Counted from the first letter of the stretch, positions 11,025 to 25,971 are shown. The stretch is 64,000 nt of DNA from Mycoplasma testudineum (GCF_002245785.1 NZ_NNCE01000002.1:105342-169341); one strand, 5' to 3'. Made by a program: numbers and translations. The notes: generated by a model not told the origin, from the letters alone.

Positions 11025-11870
11025 ATGAGTTTTAGCAAAAAAATAAAAAACGAGATTTTAGAACAAAGTTTCGAATTAAAAGGATTTGAAGAATTGCTTC
11101 GTGGTTTCATAATTACATCGGCACACACTATAACTGACAACAGCGTTATTTGTAAAATAACAAATCAAAATATTAAATTGCAACTTATTTATCTATGTGC
11201 AAAATTTGACATCCGACATGGTTTTAGCACCGAACACAATAATGATTTGATGTTTGACAAAAAGTATTACAATTTAAAAGAAATAAAAAATCCAAAATTA
11301 TTTTATGGCGGAGTTTTCATAGCTAGAGGAAGTGTAAGTTCAATTGATAGTAAAATTTTTCATCTTGAGTTCAGCGTGAATAATAAGGAAAATTTTGATT
11401 TTATAACAAACTTTTTACTCCAGCCTCAATACAATTTTAATCTCAAAACCATTAGCCGCAAAAATAAGCATGTGGCATATATTAAAAAACAAGAATCAAT
11501 TAGTGATTTCCTTTTAGCACTAGGATTGGTACAAATTCATTTAGAATTTAATAATCAATTAAACCAGCACAAAATGGAAGGCTATGTTTCAAAATTAGCT
11601 CATTTAGATGAAATTAATACAGATAAAATCGTAAAGGCTAGCTTAAAACACATAAAAATGATTGATTTCATATTAGCTAATAATTACATTAATGAATTTA
11701 GCCCAGAACAAATGAAATTATTTGAAATAAAAAAGAACCAACCTTATTTGAGTTTGGAAGGATTAAGAGACGGTTTAGAAGAAGAAGATATTGAAATCAG
11801 TCGTAGTGGGATTAACCATTGACTTAGAAAGCTTAAAAAAGTTTTTCTAGATAAAGGTGGAGTGCTATAA
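11025..11870 (+). CDS. whiA: WhiA-like DNA-binding protein
   Basis: Homologue of WhiA, a two-domain protein with a homing-endonuclease-like N-terminus and a helix-turn-helix C-terminus, linked to sporulation control in actinomycetes and to chromosome segregation or division in Firmicutes. 281 aa. Seen: start MSFSKKIKNEIL, the LRGFI and GGVFIARGSVSS segments, and the C-terminal LSLEGLRDGL ... SRSGINHWLRKL helix-turn-helix with Trp from TGA 11820. Start ATG 11025 follows TTGGAG. It lies just behind the 5S rRNA T-run, so it may be expressed by readthrough or by a promoter inside that sequence. Confidence 0.88.
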
Positions 11871-11891
11871 TTAGGCAATGAAGGAGAAAAA

Positions 11892-12644
11892 ATGAGTGAA
11901 CAAAATTTAGAAAATAATTATTCGAATTTAAGAATTAAAAAAACTTATTCATATACTGCATCAAAATATTATGGATTTACATTTTTAATATTTGCAATTG
12001 CTTCAGCTATTTTGGTATTAGGAGTCTATTTATTTACATATTTTAATGTAGCTAATAGAATTGTGATGGCATCAGATATATCGGTGTTAAGTATTATATT
12101 CTTTGTGCCACTTATACTTTTATTCATTTTTAGTTTTTTTAGACATAAAATGCCCCCAAAAGTATTTATACCTATATCAATATTTTTGATGTTGGTTATT
12201 TCCTTTTGAATTTCTACAATAGTTTCTTTATTAATCATTTACACTTCAATTGATTTAAACAACATTATATTAATATTCTTTATTCCAGTTGCTTTTATGC
12301 TACTTGCTGGTGTAACTGCTTGAATTCCAGGTTTAAAGATTTCTAAAGCATACAATTTGCTATTAATCGGAACCATAGCTGTTTTTGTAACTTTAATTGT
12401 TGGTTATTTTGTTACTTCAAACTGAGTCAATACCGCAATACTTACTTTGATGACAATTGTTTACTTTTTAATGAGTGTTATTGAAATGTATGTACTTAAA
12501 AAGCGTGCTAAATATGTTTCACAAATTGGTGGAAGAATGCCATTGGGTGAATTATTACTAATAAGTTTTGATAGTGCTTTCAATTTGTTCTATATATATG
12601 CAATGTTAGTTTATTATGCTGCTTTATTATTCGGTAAAAGATAG
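11892..12644 (+). CDS. Seven-TM membrane protein, Bax-inhibitor-1-like
   Basis: A 250-aa integral membrane protein with a short polar N-terminus (about 35 residues) and about seven hydrophobic segments. It resembles the small Bax inhibitor-1/TMBIM-like membrane proteins found in this position in mycoplasmas, a family tied to calcium leak and stress; this match is tentative and based on topology. Three TGA Trp codons. ATG 11892 follows AAGGAG. It sits 21 bases after whiA and is probably cotranscribed. Confidence 0.6.
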
Positions 12645-12667
12645 TGTCTCATATTGAGACATTTTTT
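12645..12667 (+). terminator. Terminator, directly abutting the next promoter
   Basis: Stem TGTCTCA/TGAGACA (12645-12661), three-base loop, then six T. The next gene's TATAAT begins two bases after this T run, so one operon's terminator lies within the other's promoter. Confidence 0.85.
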
Positions 12668-12668
12668 A

Positions 12669-12674
12669 TATAAT
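12669..12674 (+). promoter_or_regulatory. -10 box TATAAT for a leaderless gene
   Basis: Perfect TATAAT followed by six T and then ATG at 12681. Transcription would begin at or within a base of the ATG, and there is no ribosome-binding site. Confidence 0.6.
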
Positions 12675-12680
12675 TTTTTT

Positions 12681-13328
12681 ATGAATGATTTAAAAATAAT
12701 TATAAATGGTAATTCACTTTTATGGTTTGCCGAAAGTGAATGTTTAGCTTTTTTTAGTAAACATAATTCTGATAATTTAAATGAAATTATTTTTGATGAT
12801 CGTAAACTTACAAAATTAAATCACTTTATTACACTTAGTAAAGCCAATCAATTACATGACACAAATTCTATATCTTTATCGTTTGATAAAGGATTTTGAT
12901 TATATGTTAATGAGTCTGATACCATCATTGATTTATCAGATTTTAATCCAACAATAAAACCAATTAAACACCCACATTTAAATCAATTGAAATATAAATA
13001 TCGATCACTATGGAACCAATTTCTATCAAATGAAATTAACTATAATGATTATTCTGAATTAATTACGGATGCTGCAATTTTAATACAACATATTGCCATA
13101 TTTTTTAAGCCAGCCATATTGCATTTTTCTGGTAATTTTTTTTATACAAATAAGTGAATTGTTAAAAAATCCCTAGATTATGTTTTTAAAATTTTTTCAC
13201 AAATCAGTACACGTAAAATAATGTTTGATTACTTTGATTATTCAAATATTGAAAAAAGCTTTCAATTCTCTGAAAGCTTAGATTTAAATAAAAAATTTAT
13301 AACTAAATTGATAGAAAGAAATAATTAA
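12681..13328 (+). CDS. Protein of unknown function, 215 aa
   Basis: Not recognised. A 215-aa soluble protein without signal peptide or clear membrane span, starting MNDLKIIINGNSLLWFAESE; two TGA Trp codons. It is rich in Phe, Ile and Asn, with a mixed alpha/beta look. Start chosen at 12681 because TATAAT lies six bases upstream; an in-frame ATG at 12654 would lie inside the terminator hairpin. The stop overlaps that of the convergent gene by four bases. Confidence 0.65.
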
Positions 13329-13552
13329 TAATTTTTGTCAATTGAACCGTTTTTAAGATAGACAATAACTTTACCACCAATTTTATCAGCTAATTCTTTT
13401 GCTCTTTTAACTGCTTCTGGTTTATTTTCTACTTCATCAGATTTTCTTACAGAATTACCTCTTTTAATAACTCATGTATTTGTGTGATTACCTTTTTCAT
13501 CTTTACCGGCTACAACATAATATGTAGTTGACAATTCTCTAGTGTTATTCAT
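13325..13552 (-). CDS. DUF2188-like small protein, 75 aa
   Basis: Small basic protein (YYVVAGKDEKGNHTNTWVIKRG, then PEAVKRAKELADK and GGKVIVYLKNGSID), matching the DUF2188 pattern: a beta hairpin ending in a W-x-V strand, a helix and a closing strand with a G-x-I motif. Function unknown. One TGA Trp splits it under the standard code. ATG at 13552-13550 follows AAAGGA on the minus strand. Confidence 0.75.
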
Positions 13553-13974
13553 ATCAGTCCTTTATTTATTTAATATATTTATTATTATATAATAATTTTA
13601 TAATTTTAAATATTTAGATTTTCATTGAATTTGCTAAAGAATTAGTAAGCTGATTATAATTAGCTAAAAATTTGCTTTAAAATATCTTTTTCATAGTAAC
13701 ACGTATACAATTTTAAGAAAAAAAACTTTTATTCATAATTTTCAAAAACGTGAAAATTGAAATTTTACAAAAAACTATTTTTTCTGTGTTATTTTGTTTA
13801 AAATACCGTTTTTTTGCATAAAAAATTATAATGTAATTTATGCATCTTTTTTTAAAAGAGGACTTCATCTTTTTTAAATAAGCATTCATTTTTGGTAAAA
13901 TTAATCCATATCTTTGATAGAACAATTTTTTAATCTCTTTACTATTGACGATATGACAAAAAGAAAGGAAAAAT
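13553..13974. other. AT-rich intergenic region before the ATPase operon
   Basis: About 420 bases with no gene seen. It should hold the promoter of the DUF2188-like gene (left end) and that of the ATPase operon: a TATAAT lies at 13827-13832 and a TTGAC at about 13944. A ribosome-binding site, AAAGGAAA, precedes the ATG at 13975. No repeat or RNA is recognised. Confidence 0.5.
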
Positions 13975-15489
13975 ATGAAAAAAACACAAATCAATAATTC
14001 CAATGTGATTGCAGATGACCAAAGTAAAATTAGTGTTAATGCTCAAATAGAAATTATAGGTCGTAAAGATTTTAAAATCGGTCTTTACAAAATTATAATT
14101 TATTCAATTTTTGCTGTTTTTTCAGCATTATTAGCAACCTCACATTACGTTGTTAACTCAAATAGTGTTATCTTTACAACTGTTGAGTTAAATAATATGG
14201 AAATTTATTGAATCGTTTGATTAGCCGCAATAGGTGCAGGTTCTATGTCAATATTTGTATTCATTGGTAGATCATTTAGAAATATTTGACCGCAAAAGTA
14301 CCATTTGAGTGTAATTATTATTGTAACCTCGTTATTTATTTCAATTGTAGTTGCAACATTAACTAACAAACTTTCATCACAACAAACTGTAATAGACAGA
14401 GCAACAACTTGAATGATTATTGGGATTGTTAACTCAGTAATTCAATTAGGAGTATTAACATATTTCAGTATTATTTCAAAAAGTGTATTTCCTACAACTT
14501 ACAATAGAGCATTACTTTCAATACCATGAATGCTAATGTTTCCAGTGTTTGGTATTATTTTAAGAGAATACGCAATTTCTGCACAAATAATCAATTCAAC
14601 ACAAACAATTATGTATTCAATAGTAGTAATTGTTTTAGCTGTTGTTGTAGCTCTATATTTTGCATTTGTTGTTATTTATTCTAATTTATTTAGAAGTAAC
14701 ATCATCAGTAATTTAACAAATAAAGAGCTTGAAGTTATAGATAGAAATAGAGAAATCTTTGTTTTTGCTTTAACAAATATTTTTGCATTAATGATTGTTG
14801 TTCCAATAATGTTAATTCAAACAACTAACCAAATTACATCTAATGACAATATTGCCTTCGTAATAGTAGGTGGTTTAATTACCCTATTATTAACTGGTTT
14901 ATACATTTGATGAAAATACGATAGAAAAACTAAAAAACATAAAAAATCATTCTTAGGAAAAAGTAGTGATTCAACAACTGCATTAGAAAATTTAGTTCTA
15001 TATGTATTTTTTATGTTCGTAATTGTTTTAATAAACACCCTATTAATCGGGTTTTCAAGTTTTTCAGGACAAAGACAGGTAACTTCAATTTTATTATTGA
15101 CAATAACAGGAATATCGTTAATAGTGATAACCTTCTACAATACTATTTCACAAGTTAAGTTCCCAAATATTAAAAACTATACTAGTTCAGTTATTGTTTC
15201 ATTTATGTTTTTCTTAGGAATAGTTATTGCAATTCTGTACTCTACAGTTTCAGATGCAACAATTATTAAAACATTTTTAACCAACTACCTTGTATTGTTC
15301 TTGTCAGTGATTATATTAATAGGATTCTTTATTTTATTAATTGTCAATATGTTTATTGCTTGAATTGCAATAACAGGTAAAACACCTAAATTTATGAAAA
15401 AGTCTCAAAAAAATAGTAAAGATTTTAAAAAGGGAAATATTACTGAAACAAATGAGTCATTAAATAACACAGTAACTCAAGAGTTATAA
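13975..15489 (+). CDS. F1-like/X0 ATPase cluster: ~12-TM membrane protein
   Basis: First gene of a seven-gene operon known in mycoplasmas as a Type 2/3 F1-like ATPase cluster. 504 aa: a cytosolic N-terminus of ~45 residues, then about 12 hydrophobic segments and a polar, Lys-rich tail. Several TGA Trp codons. It matches the cluster's twelve-helix protein, proposed to form part of the membrane X0 sector. It is unlike subunits a or c of ordinary F0, and no proton-path residues can be assigned. What the complex energises is unknown in most species; in M. mobile a relative drives gliding. Confidence 0.82.
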
Positions 15490-15502
15490 GAAAGGAAAAT
15501 TT

Positions 15503-16462
15503 ATGAGTAAAAAATCACAAAAAAGTGAAGCTATTCAAGAAACAAATACATTTGAAATTAACAATATTAGTTCAACTGATGAATTTGCTAGATTTGACAG
15601 AACAGCTGAACAAGTTTTTAAAGATGAACCAAAACTTGAAGGAGATGACGAGTTAGCTCAATTAGAAAAAGAGTCAGTCGTAATTAAAACAAAGTCAAAT
15701 TCATCATACAAAAGTGTTGAAGACAGAAAAAGTTATGAAGAAATAATTAATCAAACTACTGAAATTCACGCTAGTCAAAAATATGCAGAAGCCGAAATGG
15801 AAAGAATCGCAACTGATTCAATGGCTCGTCAAGAAAAATTAAAAGACTTAGAAGAAAAATTAATTGACTATAACAGAAAACCTCTTTCAGGATTAGATTC
15901 ATATGATAGTTATGCACTAGTTTTAAATAAAGCAGAATGAAACTTTAATGAATTAAAAGAAAGAAATACAGCATTTTCTGTAGTTGATATGGCATTACAG
16001 ACACACCTATATCTATATGATGGTGAAATAATTTCTATTGAAAAAATAGAGTCTGTAATTAGAGAATTTATTCAATCAGTAGCTTTAAGAATGGCTTCAG
16101 GAAATGCAGTTCTATTAAATCCTATTTTAATTATGGATACAGTTAGATTTGATAATACAAGTGTTTTACCAATTATTGTAGCTAACCCAAAATTAATGAG
16201 TCCAATGAACATAATTGAATGAACATCAGTTGTTAAAGATAGTTCAAAAGACAAAATGAAAATTATTGATGTATATCTAAAAATGTTAGAAAATGCCCTA
16301 TCAAATGGTCATGAAGTAGAATTTTTCGAAAACTCATTAATTGTAAGAAATATTGAAGGAATTCACTCATTATTTATGCACACAAGTGCAGCACAATGAT
16401 TCAGAGGATTAATTTCTCGTGATTATATAAATAATATTTCAAAAGACAAAATTGAACAATAA
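15503..16462 (+). CDS. F1-like/X0 ATPase cluster: soluble protein of unknown function
   Basis: 319 aa, no signal peptide or membrane span. The first ~75 residues are acidic, Ser/Glu-rich and probably disordered; residues ~85-130 look like a charged coiled coil (AEAEMERIATDSMARQEKL); the rest is a compact domain. Two TGA Trp codons. It sits 13 bases after the membrane gene behind AAAGGAAA. By position it is the cluster's soluble orphan protein, perhaps a stalk or linker between F1 and the membrane part. Confidence 0.75.
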
Positions 16463-16483
16463 AATCACAAGAAAGGAATTTAA

Positions 16484-17524
16484 ATGAAGAAAAGTGAATT
16501 AAAAGAACGAAAACACTCGCTTGAATTCTTCTACGGACACATCGAAATTTCCAAACTTTCACTTCTACAAAAACTTAATCAAGAAAATTCCAACAAAAGA
16601 GCTTTAATGAAAATTAAAAGCACTAATGAAAAACTAATTAAAACAGTAGGTAAAAAATGATTAAATCGCTACATAGATTATTATGTTGCTGATAAAAAAT
16701 TACCTAAATTCTACATTCTTGTCGAACCTTCTTCAGGTGACAAAATTGCAGAAATTGGAATGAAAAGATTAGAAGAATTTGTTAAAAATGAAATTGTTTC
16801 AGACTCATTTGTTGTAACAGTAGGTCAAAGAACATCAGAAATGGTTTCTAAATACAATTTAAGAGTTGTTGAAAACTTTGAAACAAATGATCTAGATAAA
16901 GATACTTCTAAATTTTCAGAAAAAATTAGTTCTTTAATCGAAGTAGGAATTAACAATAATGTTTTTGGTTATGTAGAAATCATTGTTGCTGAAATTAACA
17001 GTCGTACTAAAGAATTGGTTAGACAAAAATTATTCCCATTTGGTGAAGCCGGAGATTTAGATAAAGCAACTAAAGATCTAAATCAAAAAGTTGATCAAGA
17101 CGGGATAAACGTTGAACCAGAAATTGAAAATGAATCCCTAGAAATTAAAAAAGCTAGAGAATACATTGAAATTATGGAAGCAATTGATCTAACTAAAAAT
17201 AAATGATCTCCAGATATTGCTAACTTTTATGCTCTATTTGCTAAATCAATGATGAAAAGTTCAATTTATGAGTTACAAATCATAAGAAGAATCGAATCAT
17301 TAACTTTAGAATTAGCTTTACTAAATGATAAGCAAAATAAAATTGAAGAACAACTTTCAGATGTTACAAAAGCATTTAATAGAATCAGAAAAGAAGAAAC
17401 AACACTTCAAGGTTTAATTCTTCATGCTGCTTTCGAAAATCGTAAAAAGAAAAAAGCTGATGATGAGTCAATTTACAATAAATATCGAAGTTTTGCTCGA
17501 GATTTAGCTAAAGGGGGTAACTAA
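16484..17524 (+). CDS. F1-like ATPase gamma-like subunit
   Basis: 346 aa, predicted to be the central rotor shaft. It begins with a long basic helix (residues 1-60, KKSELKERKHSLEFF) and ends with another (about 250-320, SIYELQIIRRIESLTLELALL), the layout of a gamma subunit whose two end helices form the coiled coil inside the hexamer. Sequence identity to ordinary gamma is not visible; the assignment uses position and fold pattern. TGA Trp codons at 16657 and 17204. The TAA overlaps the next ATG (TAATG). Confidence 0.75.
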
Positions 17525-18114
17525 TGGCTTTAGTAATTAAAACAATAGTTACCGATAAATTAAGACAAATTTATAATCCAAGAACTCATCAAATTGACTC
17601 AATAATTCTTTTTACAGTAGGCGGAGCACCTGAAAAAATCACTGAAGATAAAGGGGTTCGATCTAAACAAGATGTAAAGCAATCAGTTTCTATTTATGAT
17701 GCAGTTGCCTTAATTGTTAAAATTGTTAATCCTGGTGATATCGAAGATGTAGTAGAAGATAGATTAGTAATAGCTGAAAATGTCATGATTGTTAAAAATC
17801 ATGCAGGAAACTTAGTTGCAATAAATGGATTATTCAAGGTAATTTCAGATGATGATGTCAAAGGCTTTTATAGTGAAGATAAAGAATTACGAACAATGAC
17901 AACTGAAAAAATTGAAGACTTCCTTGAAATTAATAAAAGTCAATCTGTTGCAAAAATTTTCTCAGAAATTTCAGAATACTTTACAGCCGAAAACTACCAA
18001 GTTAATAACAACATTTTCCGCTTAATTAGACATAAAGATAAATCTTTAGAATTAGCTAAAAAAGTTTTACTTAAATCAATTATGGCTTATCAATTAGAAA
18101 AAGGACAGGAGTAA
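17524..18114 (+). CDS. F1-like ATPase epsilon-like subunit
   Basis: 196 aa. The first ~95 residues are beta-rich and resemble the epsilon beta sandwich (ends NHAGNLVAINGLFKV, like the GHA/ILP-type strands of epsilon). The extra C-terminal ~90 residues are helical and longer than in ordinary epsilon. By position it follows gamma and would cap the shaft. Start ATG overlaps the previous stop by one base, indicating coupled translation. Confidence 0.75.
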   Translation: MALVIKTIVTDKLRQIYNPRTHQIDSIILFTVGGAPEKITEDKGVRSKQDVKQSVSIYDAVALIVKIVNPGDIEDVVEDRLVIAENVMIVKNHAGNLVAINGLFKVISDDDVKGFYSEDKELRTMTTEKIEDFLEINKSQSVAKIFSEISEYFTAENYQVNNNIFRLIRHKDKSLELAKKVLLKSIMAYQLEKGQE

Positions 18115-18116
18115 AA

Positions 18117-21100
18117 GTGACTAAGAAACAAAAAAATAAACTTTTAATTTCAGCAGCATTAACTACTTCTGCAGTTGCAATTAGTTTAGGAACTTACGGT
18201 TTAATTAACGCAAATAATTCAAATTCTCAAGTAAATAATAGAATTAATTCTCAATTTGCTGTTGAAACAATTTCTACAAATGATGCAGCTAGTGCTTCAA
18301 ATAGTGAAATATATTTTACGATTGGTGAAGTTCTTGATTTTGCTGTTGAAAATGGTCAATATGACAACATTTACAATAATTTACAACAATACAGTACTCA
18401 AAATTCTCCTGCTTTAGTTGAATTAATTAAAATTAGTCAGAATTTAAGATACTACAGATTGTGAAAAGAAATTGAATCAACTGTTAGTGACCAAACACTT
18501 TTAAATGAATTGAAAGCTTCTAAATTTCCAGATATTAATTTAGATTCACTAAATGATGTTATAACTTCTCAAGAACATATTCAACAACTTGTTGCAAATT
18601 TAAATGGTTATACTGAAAGTGCTAGTGTTAATATAACTGGTATTGGTAATCCAGTAGCAGATGAACCTATTGCTGGTGCTGCTTTAGTTGATTTAAGTAA
18701 ATCAGTTGATGCAAATAATGGTGTAACACTGAATTTAAATAGTCAATATAACACTTTAGTTAAAGTTGCTGAAATTAATTCAAATGCTGCTTCTGATATC
18801 GTATTTAGTTTTACTCATTCAGGACCTCAAATTACCGGAAATAACAGTGGACGTTTAGTAATTAAAGCTGCAAACAATGCACTTTTAGATGCTTCAACAG
18901 GAACTGCTGCACAATTTCAAAATGGTTTAAATGTTTTTGGACGTTGAATTGGTAAATCAAAAGAAGATTTAGAAAAAGACCCTAACTTAGCAACAATTAA
19001 TAATTTCATTTTAACTAACACAGGAAGTACATGAAATCTTTATGTTAGAACAAGAAATGATGAAGAAATTTCTAACTTAAGAATTATTTCAGGAAATGAT
19101 TCTACTAATATAAAAGCTTTTGGAGTGTTGCAATCACAATTAAGTCCTGAAGCTATTGCTGAAAATAATCAAATTTCAAGTATTAGCTTTTTCTCAACAT
19201 TTGTAAATTCTCAACAACCAAGTACAACAGATACTTCGTTAAATGAATTAAATATTTATATTGGTGATAAATCAAGTTTTGAACATGATTATTACACTAA
19301 AACACCTAATAGTGCAATTGTGCAAAATTCATATTCAATTGGTACAAATGCAGCAGGACAAGCAACTAAGTTTCAACTTACATATGATTCTGATTTAACT
19401 ACAGGTAATGTTGGTGGTGGAGCCTTAAATATTCAACCTGATTCTATAAATGTTATTGCTTCAGGTGGTAATGAATTATCTGAAGGAGCTATCAAAGTTG
19501 ATTCAAGTTTATATAATTCATATGTAGGTTATAAAATCGAATTTTCTAGTGATACCTTTGCTTTTAATCCAGCTAAATCTAATGCAGATGGTTCATATGC
19601 TTTTGATCCGCAAATTACTTTATCAGCTGAAGATTATGCTAATAAAATTTTCTTTGAAAAACCAAATACAGCAGTTTCTACTAGAACATTTTCAACCAAA
19701 GTTATTAATGCAATTGAACAAATTGATAAAAATGCCGAAGCAATTTCACTTCTAGCACAAACTTATTTAAATTGAGCAAACGGTAGAAATGCAAGTGCAA
19801 CAACATTTACAGACAATCCACTTAGATTAAGTACAGTTTCTTCTACACAAGTTGGAAGTAAATATAGCAATATTGAATTATTTGGAAATCAAACAATCTT
19901 TAGCGGAATTGGACCAGATTTATATTCAGCTTTAATAAGTAATAATGTAATGATAAATAACATTGTTAGACAACTTACAAATGAAAACTTACAATTAGAT
20001 ACTGTTTATACTTTAGATGCAAATCAAGGTCAAGCTGATGCTTTAACAATTATTAATGACACTATTTTAGCTTCATTAAATACAAGTCAAAGTCAGCCAT
20101 TAATTCAAGTTCTTGTTGATGCTTTAAGTGATGAATCACAAAATGAAACTACAAGAAATCAAGTTGCAGAATTGCAATTAGGAAAATTAATCGAACTGGT
20201 TTATTCAAATCTATTAAATTCAGCTAGAAATAAATTTAATGATTTATATACAAGTGCATTATTTAACTTTTTATCAACGCAAGCTTTAAGCACAACACAA
20301 ACATTTAATACAGAATATGTAAATGTAGAAAATAAACAAAATGTTCTAGCTAATGGATTTGGTTCAAATAATACTAACAACCGAGTTGATTTAACATTAT
20401 TTGCAAAAAATTCAGGTAATAGTTTAGTAACAATGGAAACTCCTTCTGGACGAAATTTAGCTAAAAATTACATTGATTTAATTTACAAAAGTGAATTTGG
20501 AGCAACTTTATATGCTTCAGCACAAAATGGTTCAGCAACTGCTTTTTCAGAATTTGCATCTAATAGTGCAATACTATATGATGCTGAACAATTGCAAAAT
20601 TCAACAAATAGCGTTAAATTAAAATATCTAGATATTTATTCAAATCTATTTAGAATTATCAATAAAGATTGAAATTCAGTTTTAGATACATATTTAGCTT
20701 CTGGAGATACTATTAATTTAGTAGCAACAGGTATTGGAAATGATGTTGTAAGTTTTGAATCATGATTTAATGAACTAAATCAAAGATTAGATTCAAATTC
20801 AAACGAAGAAAACACCAAAGATACTTTAAATATTTACGGTTCAATAATTCAAACATCAATATTAGATAACTGAATTACCGGTGCTAATATTTACAAATCA
20901 TTACAAAAAAGAAGAGAAGTTTTAGTTCAAGCAGGTACATTAACAAATTCTGAATTAACATTATTGCAAACTAAAACTAATGAACAACTTTATACATTAC
21001 AAGTTATAGCTAATTATGCTTTAGCTACTAAAAACATAAGTCCTAATTCATATGTAAATGAATTTAGTAACACTCAAAATCAAGTTGCTTTAGCAGAGGA

Positions 21101-21383
21101 AATAATTAATAATTTAGATTTAAATACTCAAATTACTTACTCAACAAGCAGCTTGCAATCAGTAGTTGCACTTACAGTTCAACAAGCAAATAGTGCTTTT
21201 GTTGGAACATTATACGCTTTAGGAGCAATTACTACAATTGCAGCTGCAGCATTTCTATTGGCAAGATGGAAAGTACTAAGAGCTATGGCTACAAAATCAC
21301 TAAGTAGAGCCTTAATCGGAGCACTAGTTGTCGGAGGCCTATTATTAGTGGCAGCCGTTATTGCGACAGTAGTTCTATTATAA
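18117..21383 (+). CDS. F1-like/X0 ATPase cluster: large surface-exposed membrane protein, 3 TM
   Basis: 1088 aa, GTG start at 18117 (two bases after the previous stop, with AGGACAGGAG upstream). One N-terminal membrane segment (residues ~8-30) and two at the C-terminus (about 1025-1088, ending GALVVGGLLLVAAVIATVVLL). The ~990 residues between are polar, rich in Asn, Ser, Gln and Thr, and by topology lie outside the cell. This fits the cluster's three-helix protein. A large external domain on an ATPase complex is unusual and suggests it handles an external substrate or anchors a surface structure. Eight or more TGA Trp codons. No homology recognised outside the cluster. Confidence 0.8.
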
Positions 21384-21401
21384 AAAGAGAGGAATATAAA
21401 G

Positions 21402-22974
21402 ATGACAAAATTAAAAATAGAAGCTATTAAAGATAACATTGTTACAGTTTCTGGTAAACATCCATATCAATTTTTAGAAGTTGTTACTTTTGCCAATAAA
21501 ACTGAAGGTGTTATCTTAAAAGCTGACGTCGAAAAAGCAGAAGTTGGTCTGCTATCATCAAACCAACACAATGATTTAGAAGTGGGTGGAATTGCGATTC
21601 CTTCTGGTAAATTATTTCAAGTTAATATCTACAATGATTTACTTGGTTCAATTCTAGATGTAAGTTTAAATCCACTTATTTCAACTAAAGCAAGAGTTGA
21701 TGAAATCTTAGCTACACAAGAAGTTTTTGAAGAAGCTAAACCTATTTATTCACGTGAAGCAGTTAGATCACCACTTGAAACTGGTGTTACAGTTGTTGAT
21801 GCGATTTTACCAATTGGTAAAGGACAAAAACAACTTATTCTAGGAGATAAAGGAACTGGTAAAACAGCGATTGCTTTAAATGCAATTTTAGCTCAGTTCA
21901 GAAAAGAAACAATCAACATTTTTGTTGGTATTGGTAAAAAACGTGAAGAAATTGTTGAAATTTATTCAGTTTTACGTCAAAGAGAAGTAATTGACCAATC
22001 AATTATTCTAACTGCAGCTGCTGATGATTTAGCTGTTGCTAAATACTTAATTCCTTACGTAGGAGCTGCTGTTGCTGAATATTTCCAAGCACAAGGTAAA
22101 GATGTTTTAGTTGTATTTGATGATTTAACTAACCATGCTGATGCCTACCGTGAATTAGCACTACTTTCAGGTTCTTCACCTGGTCGTGAAGCTTTTCCTG
22201 GAGATATTTTCTATACTCACTCAAGACTTTTAGAAAGAGCAGGTCGTTACAGTGAACAATTTAACGGTGGTTCAATTACAATGCTTCCGATTGCTCAAAC
22301 ATTAGATAGTGATATTAGTGGATATATTCCTACAAACTTAATTTCAATTACTGACGGTCAAATTTTTACTTCAACTGCTTTATTTAATGCAGGTAAAAGA
22401 CCAGCCATTGACATTGGACTTTCAGTTTCACGTATTGGTTCACAAGCACAAGAACCAATTATGGTTAAAGCATCAAGCGGTCTAAAACGTCAAATTGCTG
22501 ATTTTGAAAGACAAAAAAGATTAGCTACATTTGGACAAAATTTAGATAAATCTCAAATTGATTTAATGGATACTGCTAGAGTTTTTGAAATGTTAACTGA
22601 TCAAGGGCAATATGAAGTTATTGACTATCATACAACTGCTATTTTAGTTTTCTTACTTAAAAAAGGATACTTAAGTTTTTACAAAGATAATACTGAAAAC
22701 TTAGTATTAGTTAAAGATGTCTTAAAAGTATTTTTTGCTAAAGATATTTTAGGTTCAAAACTAAGAAAACTAATCCGTGAAAATGATCTTGAATCTGACA
22801 TTATTAGTCAATATGTATTCCACATGATTTTACCTCTACTAAAATACCACTTACTATCTGATTCAAAATACTTATCAAAAAACAAAAAATTCATTGAACT
22901 ATACAAGAATGTAAGAAACGATGGACGAGTATTACTAGCTTACGAAAGACGTGGATTAGAGAAAGGAATTGCAT

Positions 22975-22988
<14 letters not shown>
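21402..22988 (+). CDS. F1-like ATPase alpha-like subunit
   Basis: Nucleotide-binding hexamer subunit, 528 aa, close to ordinary alpha length. Walker A is GDKGTGKTA where canonical alpha has GDRQTGKTA; SPGREAFPGDIFY and the arginine-finger segment VSRIGSQAQ are present, so it can complete the catalytic site of beta. No TGA codons. Start ATG 21402 follows AGAGAGGAA. Divergent from true AtpA but clearly of the family; it pairs with the beta-like protein encoded next. Confidence 0.93.
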
Positions 22989-25110
<2,122 letters not shown>

Positions 25111-25125
25111 TCTTTATCTAAATAG

Positions 25126-25152
25126 AAATGCTGCACACGGCAGCATTTTTTT
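25126..25152 (+). terminator. Terminator of the ATPase operon
   Basis: Nine-base stem AAATGCTGC/GCAGCATTT with a five-base loop and T run, 16 bases after the beta-like stop. Confidence 0.92.
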
Positions 25153-25212
25153 GTTACGTTAACATCATCTTCAACTTGATCCGAATTAACACAAGCATAG
25201 AGCTACAAGATA

Positions 25213-25971
25213 CTATATTCTTGAATAAATAAAATAGAATGCATTAATTGAATTTTTCTCATTTTTATTTACTAAATAACAAATAAATTCATCATTTTCT
25301 TTAACTATTGCATAACCATTTTGTTCAAAAACATAATCCTTATCAGAAATTAATTTTTGAACAAAATACTCATTTTTGATATCTTGATATTCAGCTACTT
25401 TTTGAATTTCTAAAGGATTCAAATTAGTTTTAACAGACTTAATAGCTTTATCGATATGTAAATCACGGTAATTACCATTACTATCTTTACGTTCATAGTC
25501 ATAGACCCTATATGTTATGTCACTTGGTTGCTGCACTTCTAGAATCTGAATAAATTTATTTTCTTCATTTCCGATTGCGTGAATATATCCGGCAGGGATA
25601 TCATAAAATTGGTTATCTTTAATAGACTTAAGATTAAATAATTTTTTGTAATTATTTTGATTAGCAATAGCAATGTCTTTTTCTGAAATTCCAGGTAATA
25701 AACCAACGATAATTTTTGCTCCTTCTTCGGCTTTTAATATATATCAGCTTTCAGATTTACCATTAGCCATATTTTCCAATAGCTTAGCTTTTTCATTATC
25801 AGGGTGTACTTGAATGCTTAAAGCTTGATTAGCTTCAATTATTTTAATTAATGGTCCTGTTGTAATTTTATTTCCATTTTCATCAATACTTTGATTTTCG
25901 ACTAGCGGTGAATGAAGTCAGATTTCTCGACCTCATATTTTTTTCAGAATTATCGGTTTAATCTTTTTCAT
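25213..25971 (-). CDS. manA: Mannose-6-phosphate isomerase, type I
   Basis: Zinc enzyme interconverting mannose-6-P and fructose-6-P. 252 aa, short like other Gram-positive-type ManA. Seen: IKPIILKKIWG at the start, SIQVHPDNEKAK (metal-binding Gln and His), ESWYILKAEEGAKI and FYDIPAGYIHAIG. Four TGA Trp codons fall in the N-terminal half. ATG at 25971-25969 lies 17 bases after the upstream terminator with no ribosome-binding site, so initiation is unusual. It would feed mannose-6-P into glycolysis. Confidence 0.9.

Noticed and set aside
12654..12680. Earlier start for the 215-aa protein
   Set aside because: The ATG lies in the stem of the preceding terminator, upstream of the only good -10 box.
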